Assembly (NCBI GenBank): GCA_045601525.1 | Contig: JAZRZR010000026.1 | Coordinates: 1-32,705 of the forward strand | Reading direction: 5' to 3' | Origin: SIG565 sp045601525 | Lineage (GTDB): Bacteria > Bacillota > Clostridia > Oscillospirales > Acutalibacteraceae | Length of the DNA stretch: 32,705 nucleotides | In this document: positions 5,816-12,742 of the stretch, piece after piece | Layout of the letters: each line of letters starts with the position of its first letter | Numbering within the stretch: the stretch's first letter is position 1 | Program-made: the position numbers and the translations under genes | The notes under the pieces: model-generated | Seen by the model: only the letters and a program-made list of their open reading frames with translations | Told to the model about the DNA's origin: nothing | Databases searched by the model: none

Positions 5816-7771
5816 GTGGATAAATTTATTTTACATTCACAATATAAACCTACAGGTGATCAGCCGCAGGCAATAGATAAATTAGTAGATGGTCTTAATA
5901 AGGGGTATAAAGAGCAGGTTCTCTTAGGTGTTACAGGTAGTGGTAAAACCTTTACAATGGCGAATATTATTGAAAAAGTAAACCGTCCAACACTTGTTCT
6001 CGCTCACAATAAAACCCTTGCCGCACAACTGTGTTCGGAGTTTCGTGAATTCTTCCCCGAAAATGCGGTGGAGTATTTTGTTTCCTATTACGATTACTAT
6101 CAGCCCGAGGCTTATATCCCGGGAAGCGACACTTATATTGAAAAAGATTCATCGATTAATGATGAAATTGATAAGTTAAGACACAGCGCCACTTGTGCAT
6201 TGTCCGAGAGGCGTGATGTAATCATAGTTGCGAGTGTATCGTGTATTTATTCATTGGGCAACCCTATAGACTATAGAAATATGGTTATTTCTCTGCGTCA
6301 AGGCGCCAATCTTGAGAGGGATAAACTTATTGCAAAACTTGTTGATTTGCAGTATGAGAGAAATGATATTAACTTTGTTCGCAATAAGTTTCGTGTTCGT
6401 GGTGATACTGTTGAAATTTTCCCCGCATACGCTTATGATTCGGCAATAAGGGTTGAATTCTTTGGTGATGAAATTGACCGTATAAGCGAAATTAACACTG
6501 TTACGGGCGCCGTGAAAAATGTGGTGCCGCATGTGGCTATATATCCTGCATCGCACTATATCGTTCCGCCCGATAAGATGGATGATGCTCTTAAAGAAAT
6601 TGAACAAGAAATGGAAGAATGTGTTAAAAATTTCAATGAAGAGGGCAAACTAATAGAGGCGCAAAGAATTCGCCAGCGTACTGAGTATGACATTGAAATG
6701 CTTCGTGAAATAGGCACTTGTAAAGGTGTTGAAAACTATTCTCGTGTTCTTTCTCGAAGAGAAAAAGGAAGCACTCCCTTTACTTTGCTCGATTATTTCC
6801 CCGATGATTTTTTGCTTTTCGTGGATGAATCTCATGTAACATTACCTCAGGTTAGAGGTATGTTCGGTGGGGATAGGGCGAGAAAGGAAAACCTTGTTGA
6901 ATTTGGCTTCCGCTTGCCGTCGGCATTTGATAACCGTCCACTTAATTTTGAGGAATTTTATTCACACATAAATCAAGCAGTATTTGTATCGGCAACACCG
7001 GGTGAATTCGAAAAAGAAAAATCGGCTCAAATCGCCGAGCAGGTTATTCGTCCTACTGGACTTTTAGACCCCAAAATCACCGTTAAATCGAGTGAGGGAC
7101 AAATAGACGATTTAGTTTCCGAAATCAACATAAGGGTTGAACGCAAAGAAAGGGTTTTGGTTACAACACTAACTAAAAAAATGGCCGAAAACCTTACTGA
7201 ATATCTTGAAAATCTTGATATAAAGGTTAGGTATATGCATTATGATATCGATACGATTGAAAGAATGCAAATTATTCGTGATTTACGCCTTGGCGAATTT
7301 GATGTTTTGGTCGGTATTAACCTTTTAAGAGAGGGGTTAGATATTCCCGAGGTATCATTGGTGGCAATTCTTGATGCCGATAAGGAGGGATTTTTGCGAA
7401 GCGAAACCTCTTTGATACAAACAATAGGCCGTGCCGCTCGTAATGCAAACGGCGAGGTTATTATGTATGCTGACAGTGTAACTCGTTCTATGGAAAGCGC
7501 AATTGTTGAAACAAACCGCCGTAGAGAAATTCAGGATGCATATAATAAGGCTAACGGCATAACCCCAAAAACCATTATCAAAAATGTTCATGAGGTTATT
7601 GAGATGTCGGCCAAACCTGAGGATATAGAAAAGTCGGCGAAAAAGATGCCTAAGGCAGAAAAGGAAAAACTTATCGCCGTGCTTACTGCCGAAATGCGTG
7701 AGGCGGCAAAAATGCTCGAGTTTGAACATGCTGCATATTTGCGTGATAAAATTGAGCAACTTAAAAAATAA
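5816..7771 (+). CDS. uvrB: Excinuclease ABC subunit B
   Basis: UvrB is the damage-verification helicase of nucleotide excision repair; it is loaded by UvrA and recruits UvrC. The 651-residue protein is full length for the family. Visible in order are Walker A GVTGSGKT (about residues 38-45), motif Ia, the beta-hairpin YYDYYQPEAYIPGSD, Walker B-like FVDESHVTLPQ, helicase domain 2 with GINLLREGLDIPE and QTIGRAARN, and the C-terminal UVR domain (EFEHAAYLRDKIEQLKK). GTG 5816 is preferred by alignment with the truncated copy, whose ATG occupies this position; TTG 5813 is the alternative. The RBS is GAGGTGAG at 5802-5809. uvrA follows 19 bases downstream. A second, broken uvrB 5' end lies 4.5 kb upstream. 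Confidence 0.97.
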   Translation: MDKFILHSQYKPTGDQPQAIDKLVDGLNKGYKEQVLLGVTGSGKTFTMANIIEKVNRPTLVLAHNKTLAAQLCSEFREFFPENAVEYFVSYYDYYQPEAYIPGSDTYIEKDSSINDEIDKLRHSATCALSERRDVIIVASVSCIYSLGNPIDYRNMVISLRQGANLERDKLIAKLVDLQYERNDINFVRNKFRVRGDTVEIFPAYAYDSAIRVEFFGDEIDRISEINTVTGAVKNVVPHVAIYPASHYIVPPDKMDDALKEIEQEMEECVKNFNEEGKLIEAQRIRQRTEYDIEMLREIGTCKGVENYSRVLSRREKGSTPFTLLDYFPDDFLLFVDESHVTLPQVRGMFGGDRARKENLVEFGFRLPSAFDNRPLNFEEFYSHINQAVFVSATPGEFEKEKSAQIAEQVIRPTGLLDPKITVKSSEGQIDDLVSEINIRVERKERVLVTTLTKKMAENLTEYLENLDIKVRYMHYDIDTIERMQIIRDLRLGEFDVLVGINLLREGLDIPEVSLVAILDADKEGFLRSETSLIQTIGRAARNANGEVIMYADSVTRSMESAIVETNRRREIQDAYNKANGITPKTIIKNVHEVIEMSAKPEDIEKSAKKMPKAEKEKLIAVLTAEMREAAKMLEFEHAAYLRDKIEQLKK

Positions 7772-7790
7772 ATTTATGCGAGGTTAAATT

Positions 7791-10631
7791 GTGGCACTTG
7801 ATAAAATTATTATAAAGGGCGCAAAAGTAAATAATCTTAAAAATATCAACCTTGAAATACCAAGGGACAAGTTGGTTGTTTTTACGGGATTATCGGGTTC
7901 GGGAAAATCTTCACTTGCTTTTGATACTATCTATGCTGAGGGGCAACGCCGTTATGTTGAGTCGCTTTCTTCCTATGCCCGAATGTTTTTAGGGCAAATG
8001 GAAAAGCCGAACGTTGAAACTATCGAAGGCCTTTCACCCGCAATTTCCATTGACCAAAAAACCACTTCAAAGAACCCCCGTTCAACAGTTGGCACAATAA
8101 CCGAAATTTATGATTATTTGCGATTGTTGTATGCTCGTGTTGGTGTGCCGCATTGTCCAATATGCGGCAAGGAAATAAATCAACAAACTACCGACCAAAT
8201 TGTTGATACTATATTAAAACTTGATAACGGTACAAAAATTCAAATTTTGGCACCCATTGTGCGCAACAAAAAAGGTGAATATCAAAAAGAACTCGATTCG
8301 GCACGAAAATCGGGTTATGTTAGGGCTCGCATAGATGGCATTATTTATGATTTGTCTGAAGAAATCAAGTTGGAAAAAAACATTAAACATAATATCGAAA
8401 TTGTTGTTGACCGAATTGTAATTAAGGATGATATTCGCAGTCGTGTTGCGGGGAGTGTTGAAACGGCTGTTGCACTAACGGGCGGCATTGTTAATGTGGA
8501 TGTGGCAGGGGAGAAAGAACTTTCTTTTTCTCAAAACTATGCCTGCGATGAGCACACAATAAATATGCCCGAGATAACACCGACACTATTTTCTTTTAAC
8601 AGTCATCAAGGCGCTTGCCCAAAATGTACAGGTATCGGCAAGTTTTTAACAGTTGATAAACGGCTTATTATCAATGATGAGAACAAATCGCTTTTAGAGG
8701 GTGCTATCAGGGCTTCTGGTTGGGGTGTTAACTCTTGGTACAACCCCGACCAAAGCAGTTTTGCAAATATGTATTTTATCGGTTTGGCCGAGCATTTCGG
8801 TTTTGATATTAATACACCCCTTAAGGATATACCGAAGAAGGCACAAGATGCTCTTTTCTATGGTACAAAGGGAGAGCCTATTCGCCTTGTTAGACAAGGT
8901 GAATATCAAAACGGAAAGATTTATTATGCTGAATTTGAGGGTATTATCAATAACCTCGAAAGGCGTTATAAAGAAACTAAAAGCGACTACTCCCGTAATG
9001 AAATTGAGGCATATATGATTGAAAGCCCTTGCCCTGAATGTAAGGGCGCAAGGCTTTCACCCGAAGCATTATCGGTTACTGTGGGTGGCAAAAATATTGA
9101 TGAGATTTCACACTTGCCTGTTGCAAAACTTATTGAGTTTTTGAATGGCTTGGAATTTGACACCTTCAAAACACAGGTGTCTGAACCCATCATTAAAGAA
9201 CTTATTTCAAGGCTTAATTTTTTAGAGAGTGTTGGGCTTGGTTATTTAACAATGTCACGCTCGGCGGGTACCCTTTCGGGTGGTGAAAGTCAACGAATAA
9301 GACTTGCAACTCAAATAGGCTCATCTCTTATGGGCGTTTTGTATATTCTTGATGAGCCAAGTATTGGCTTGCACCAAAAAGATAATGAAAAGTTAATTAA
9401 CACTCTAAAGCATCTTCGTGATTTGGGTAACACCTTGATTGTTGTTGAACACGACGAGGATACTATCCGCTCGGCTGACCATATTGTTGATATTGGTCCC
9501 GGCGCCGGTATCCATGGCGGCGAGGTTGTATTTTCGGGAACACTTCATGAACTCCAAAAATGCAAAAACTCGCTCACAGCCGATTATATTGTTGGCAGGC
9601 GACAAATTCCTGTCCCAACTAAAAGGCGCAATGGAAACGGCAATTTTATTAAAATTACGGGCGCTGCTGAAAACAACTTAAAAAATGTAAACCTTAAAAT
9701 TCCGTTAGGTGAATTTGTTTGTGTAACGGGCGTTTCGGGTTCTGGTAAATCATCCCTTGTTAATGAAATTCTTTATAAGTATCTTGCGGCAAAACTAAAT
9801 CGTGCAAAAACTGTGCCGGGTGCTTATAAAGCAATAAGCGGTGAAGAAAATCTTGATAAGATTATAAATATCGACCAGTCACCAATTGGACGCACGCCTC
9901 GTTCAAATCCCGCCACCTATACAGGCGTTTTCAATGATATCCGTGAACTTTTTGCCGAAACAAAGGATGCAAAGGCAAACGGTTATAGTGCAGGTAGATT
10001 TTCCTTTAATGTTAGGGGAGGTCGTTGTGAAGCCTGCGAGGGCGACGGCATTATGAAAATTGAAATGCATTTCCTGCCTGATATTTATGTTCCTTGTGAG
10101 GTTTGCGGTGGAAAGCGATACAACCAAGAAACTTTGAATATTAAATATAAGGATAAAAATATCGCCGATGTGCTTGATATGACTGTTGAGGAGGGCCTTA
10201 ATTTCTTTTCGGCAGTTCCCAAAATCAAGAGAAAACTACAAACATTGTTTGATGTTGGTCTTGGATATATAAAAATCGGTCAACCCGCCACCACATTATC
10301 GGGCGGCGAGGCACAGCGTGTGAAACTTGCCACAGAGCTTTCAAAAAGAAGCACGGGCAAAACAGTCTATATTTTAGATGAGCCGACGACGGGTCTTCAC
10401 TCTTATGATGTTCATATGCTTATAAATGTTTTACAAAGGTTAGTTGATAACGGCAACTCAGTTATCGTTATCGAGCATAATCTTGATGTAATAAAAACGG
10501 CCGACCATATTATTGATTTAGGTCCCGATGGCGGTGATATGGGTGGCAAAATTGTATGTACCGGCACGCCTGAAGAGGTTGCTAAATGTGAAAACTCTTA
10601 TACGGGCGAGTTCTTAAGAAAAATTTTATGA
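7791..10631 (+). CDS. uvrA: Excinuclease ABC subunit A
   Basis: UvrA is the dimeric ABC-type ATPase that first scans DNA for lesions and loads UvrB. At 946 residues it has the usual length. The first ATPase half shows GLSGSGKSSLAFDT near residues 33-46, then zinc-binding cysteine pairs (CPICGK; later ACDEH and GACPKC) and an ABC signature TLSGGESQR with Walker B ILDEPSIGLH. The second half repeats this with GVSGSGKSSL, the zinc finger C-x2-C (CEAC) to C-x2-C (CEVC), TLSGGEAQR and ILDEPTTGLH. The start is GTG 7791 with GCGAGG as RBS. It sits 19 bases behind uvrB in the common uvrBA order and is very likely co-transcribed with it. Confidence 0.98.
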   Translation: MALDKIIIKGAKVNNLKNINLEIPRDKLVVFTGLSGSGKSSLAFDTIYAEGQRRYVESLSSYARMFLGQMEKPNVETIEGLSPAISIDQKTTSKNPRSTVGTITEIYDYLRLLYARVGVPHCPICGKEINQQTTDQIVDTILKLDNGTKIQILAPIVRNKKGEYQKELDSARKSGYVRARIDGIIYDLSEEIKLEKNIKHNIEIVVDRIVIKDDIRSRVAGSVETAVALTGGIVNVDVAGEKELSFSQNYACDEHTINMPEITPTLFSFNSHQGACPKCTGIGKFLTVDKRLIINDENKSLLEGAIRASGWGVNSWYNPDQSSFANMYFIGLAEHFGFDINTPLKDIPKKAQDALFYGTKGEPIRLVRQGEYQNGKIYYAEFEGIINNLERRYKETKSDYSRNEIEAYMIESPCPECKGARLSPEALSVTVGGKNIDEISHLPVAKLIEFLNGLEFDTFKTQVSEPIIKELISRLNFLESVGLGYLTMSRSAGTLSGGESQRIRLATQIGSSLMGVLYILDEPSIGLHQKDNEKLINTLKHLRDLGNTLIVVEHDEDTIRSADHIVDIGPGAGIHGGEVVFSGTLHELQKCKNSLTADYIVGRRQIPVPTKRRNGNGNFIKITGAAENNLKNVNLKIPLGEFVCVTGVSGSGKSSLVNEILYKYLAAKLNRAKTVPGAYKAISGEENLDKIINIDQSPIGRTPRSNPATYTGVFNDIRELFAETKDAKANGYSAGRFSFNVRGGRCEACEGDGIMKIEMHFLPDIYVPCEVCGGKRYNQETLNIKYKDKNIADVLDMTVEEGLNFFSAVPKIKRKLQTLFDVGLGYIKIGQPATTLSGGEAQRVKLATELSKRSTGKTVYILDEPTTGLHSYDVHMLINVLQRLVDNGNSVIVIEHNLDVIKTADHIIDLGPDGGDMGGKIVCTGTPEEVAKCENSYTGEFLRKIL

Positions 10632-10650
10632 TTTTAACACACTGTTAAAA
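10632..10650. repeat. Short perfect palindrome after uvrA, upstream of the DUF5685 promoter
   Basis: TTTTAACA-CAC-TGTTAAAA, 8-bp arms and a 3-base centre, beginning right after the uvrA stop (10629-10631). It lacks a following T-tract, so it is a poor terminator. Its right arm reaches the -35 region of the next promoter, so an operator is possible. Confidence 0.5.
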
Positions 10651-10666
10651 AATAAATGGATATTTA

Positions 10667-10675
10667 TGATATAAT
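10667..10675 (+). promoter_or_regulatory. Extended -10 promoter for the DUF5685-dnaJ operon
   Basis: TGATATAAT at 10667-10675 is an extended -10 (TG-n-TATAAT) with no good -35. It stands 21 bases before the TTG start of the next gene, whose RBS is GGGGGTGG at 10684-10691. Confidence 0.55.
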
Positions 10676-10695
10676 TTAGTAATGGGGGTGGCATC

Positions 10696-11520
10696 TTGTT
10701 TGGGTATATTAAAGTTTACAAGCCCGAGCTCAGAATTAAAGAGTATGAAATGTATAAATCTGTTTATTGTACTCTTTGCAAAAGACTTGGTAAAAAATAC
10801 GGACTTTTAGCAAGATTTACCCTGAGTTATGATTTTACTTTTTTGTCACTCTTAAAAATGTCTTTAGAGGATGCAACGGTTAAAACCGAACGCAAATCTT
10901 GTCCCTTTAATCCCCTTAAAAAATGTAATTATTGCACCGATAATCTTGATACCTTTGATTTTTCGGCCGCCGCCGCACAAATTATGCTATATTATAAGGC
11001 GTATGATAATGTTAAAGATGAAAAAGGATTAAAGCGAGTGGCAAATATTATTTTTAAACGCTTGTTAGAAGGAAATCACAAAAAAGCCGCTCAAAGATTT
11101 CCGACACTTGAAAATATAATTTTTGAATATGTTACAAAACAATGCCAATTGGAGAAAGACACTAACACTTCACTTGATGCGGCCGCTGAGCCCACTGCAA
11201 ATGCTCTTGCTAAATTATTTGCCGAGTGTTCATTTGATGCTACCCAAAAGCGAATTTTGGAAAGGCTCGGTTATTGTCTTGGCAGGTTTATTTATATTAC
11301 CGATGCATATTCTGATTTAGATGCGGATATAAAATTCAAGAGATACAATCCCTTAATTTATAAAGAAAATCCAAAAGAAACCGCTGTTCAGCAACTTTAT
11401 GCATCCATTAACGACGCAAAATTGACATTTGAACTTTTAGAAATTCATAAATTCAAGAATATACTTGGTAATATTATTTATTTAGGCCTTGAAGATGTTT
11501 TGAAAAAGGAGACTAATTGA
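10696..11520 (+). CDS. DUF5685 family protein, function unknown
   Basis: A 274-residue, mostly alpha-helical cytoplasmic protein that I recognise only as the DUF5685 family of Clostridia. The N terminus (FGYIKVYKPELRIKEYEMYK) and the cysteine set C25, C28, C69, C77, C80 suggest a bound metal. Towards the C terminus stands an acidic motif, YITDAYSDLDADIKFKRYNP, with D-x3-D spacing reminiscent of the Asp-rich motif of squalene/phytoene-type prenyl synthases; this resemblance is suggestive only. The start is TTG 10696, forced by the RBS GGGGGTGG at 10684-10691. Its TGA overlaps the ATG of the J-domain gene (TGATG), so the two are translationally coupled and probably act together. Confidence 0.8.
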   Translation: MFGYIKVYKPELRIKEYEMYKSVYCTLCKRLGKKYGLLARFTLSYDFTFLSLLKMSLEDATVKTERKSCPFNPLKKCNYCTDNLDTFDFSAAAAQIMLYYKAYDNVKDEKGLKRVANIIFKRLLEGNHKKAAQRFPTLENIIFEYVTKQCQLEKDTNTSLDAAAEPTANALAKLFAECSFDATQKRILERLGYCLGRFIYITDAYSDLDADIKFKRYNPLIYKENPKETAVQQLYASINDAKLTFELLEIHKFKNILGNIIYLGLEDVLKKETN

Positions 11521-12113
11521 TGAAAGACCCATATATTATTTTAGGTGTTGATAGGAACGCTACTGAAGACGAGGTTAAAAAAGCGTATCGTGAGCTTGCG
11601 AGAAAATATCATCCCGATAATTATGCCGATAATCCTTTGTCTGATTTAGCCGAAGAAAAGATGCAGGAGATTAATGAGGCATACGACAAAATTATTGATG
11701 ATATTCGCAACAAAGGCAAAAAACACACTTCGTATAATACGAGCGGCGAGTTTACTGATATTAGGAATATGATTTCAAACGGTCGCCTCGAGGAAGCGCA
11801 AGAACTACTTGATGGTGTGCCGATTGCATCTCGTAGTGCCGAGTGGTATTTCTTAAACGGTTCGGTACAATATAGGCGAGGTTGGTTTGACGGTGCTTAT
11901 TCTTCTTTTTCAACTGCATGTAGGTTAGACCCTAATAATCCCGAATATCGAGAGGCGCTTAATCGTATGCAAAGGAATAATACAAGAAATGCCAATCCTT
12001 ATGCAACACCCGCAAATATGGGTGGGTGTTGCACTGCCGACCCTTGCACAACACTATGTTGTATGGACTGTTGCTGTGAAATGATGGGCGGCGACTTGAT
12101 ACCTTGTTGTTAG
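11520..12113 (+). CDS. J-domain (DnaJ-like) protein with cysteine-rich tail
   Basis: A 197-residue protein with an N-terminal J domain (about residues 3-60) containing the DnaK-stimulating tripeptide HPD at 31-33 (RKYHPDNYAD). A middle helical stretch (about 80-145) looks TPR-like (AEWYFLNGSVQYRRGWFDGA). The last 30 residues are packed with cysteine: I count ten, in clusters CC, C, CC, CCC and CC. It lacks the G/F region, zinc-finger repeats and substrate domains of true DnaJ, so it is a specialised co-chaperone rather than dnaJ itself. ATG 11520 overlaps the DUF5685 stop and has AAAGGAG as RBS. The tail could bind metal or be lipidated or disulfide-bonded; sequence alone cannot decide. Confidence 0.9.
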   Translation: MKDPYIILGVDRNATEDEVKKAYRELARKYHPDNYADNPLSDLAEEKMQEINEAYDKIIDDIRNKGKKHTSYNTSGEFTDIRNMISNGRLEEAQELLDGVPIASRSAEWYFLNGSVQYRRGWFDGAYSSFSTACRLDPNNPEYREALNRMQRNNTRNANPYATPANMGGCCTADPCTTLCCMDCCCEMMGGDLIPCC

Positions 12114-12123
12114 GGGTGTTTTT

Positions 12124-12657
12124 TTGAATAAAACCATTAAAATAACCTTTTGTGCATTAACAGCCGCTTTAGGTGCGGTTATTATGCTGTTGGCATATTT
12201 TCCGTATTTTACCTATGCAGTGCCCGCCATAACCGGTGTGCTAACCATAATGGTTATGATTGAGGTTGATAAAAAATGGGCATTTGCTACATATACGATA
12301 ACCTCGGTTCTTGCTTTTTTATTTGCCGAAAGTGAGGCCAAGTTTATGTATATAATATTTTTTGGATATTATCCAATTATAAAGGCAATTATTGAAAAGG
12401 TGAAAAACAGGGGAGTGCAATATTTACTTAAATTTTTAGTGTTCAATACTTCTATTGTTTTATTTTATGCAGTGTTAGCAAAACTTTTTCTTATGCCACA
12501 AATATCCGATTTTGGTGAATTTGGAAAATATAGCGTTGTTTTGTTTTTGTTGCTTGGCAATCTCACTTTCTATTTGTATGATATTGTGTTAGTTAAGGCG
12601 GCCAATTTGTATATACTAAAAATTCACCCTAAAATTCAAAAAATTAGGAAAAAATAA
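12124..12657 (+). CDS. Small multi-pass membrane protein, possible ECF S-component-like
   Basis: A 177-residue hydrophobic protein with five or six predicted membrane segments and a basic C terminus (HPKIQKIRKK). I do not recognise it by name. The size, the start KIT-x-CALTAALGAV with an AxxxA pattern in the first membrane helix, and the helix count resemble substrate-binding (S) subunits of ECF transporters, but no ligand-specific motif is visible, so the function stays open. The start is TTG 12124; AGGGGTG at 12112-12118 is a good RBS. It follows the J-domain gene by 10 bases and is closed by a hairpin at 12668, so it is the third gene of the DUF5685 operon. Confidence 0.75.
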   Translation: MNKTIKITFCALTAALGAVIMLLAYFPYFTYAVPAITGVLTIMVMIEVDKKWAFATYTITSVLAFLFAESEAKFMYIIFFGYYPIIKAIIEKVKNRGVQYLLKFLVFNTSIVLFYAVLAKLFLMPQISDFGEFGKYSVVLFLLLGNLTFYLYDIVLVKAANLYILKIHPKIQKIRKK

Positions 12658-12667
12658 AGTGCTTTTT

Positions 12668-12700
12668 AGAGGATATGTGTTGACATATCCTCTATTTTAT
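12668..12700 (+). terminator. Intrinsic terminator overlapping the next promoter
   Basis: A perfect 10-bp stem AGAGGATATG (12668-12677) / CATATCCTCT (12684-12693), loop TGTTGA, then ATTTTATT. The loop and the start of the right arm contain the -35 (TTGACA, 12680-12685) of the following operon, so terminator and promoter share bases. Confidence 0.75.
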
Positions 12701-12708
12701 TGTATAAT
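12680..12708 (+). promoter_or_regulatory. Consensus sigma-A promoter of the citrate/2-oxoglutarate operon
   Basis: TTGACA at 12680-12685, exactly 17 bases, TATAAT at 12703-12708: a perfect consensus match. Start codon at 12743. A promoter this strong implies a repressor, and a palindrome overlaps its -10. Confidence 0.9.
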
Positions 12709-12718
12709 TGTATACAAT
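12707..12718. promoter_or_regulatory. Candidate GntR/FadR-type operator
   Basis: ATTGTATACAAT is a perfect 12-bp palindrome overlapping the last two bases of the -10 and the expected transcription start. The core fits the T-x-GT...AC-x-A type bound by FadR-subfamily GntR proteins. A GntR/FCD regulator is the second gene of this operon, so autorepression is likely (inference). Confidence 0.6.
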
Positions 12719-12742
12719 AATACATAAACACAAGGTGATACA

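Noticed and set aside
6251..6607. A 118-codon minus-strand open frame inside uvrB.
   Set aside because: The opposite strand encodes well-conserved UvrB; no independent support.
10632..10650. Intrinsic terminator after uvrA.
   Set aside because: The palindrome is A/T-rich and followed by AATAAATGG, not a T-tract, so termination is doubtful; kept as a palindrome.
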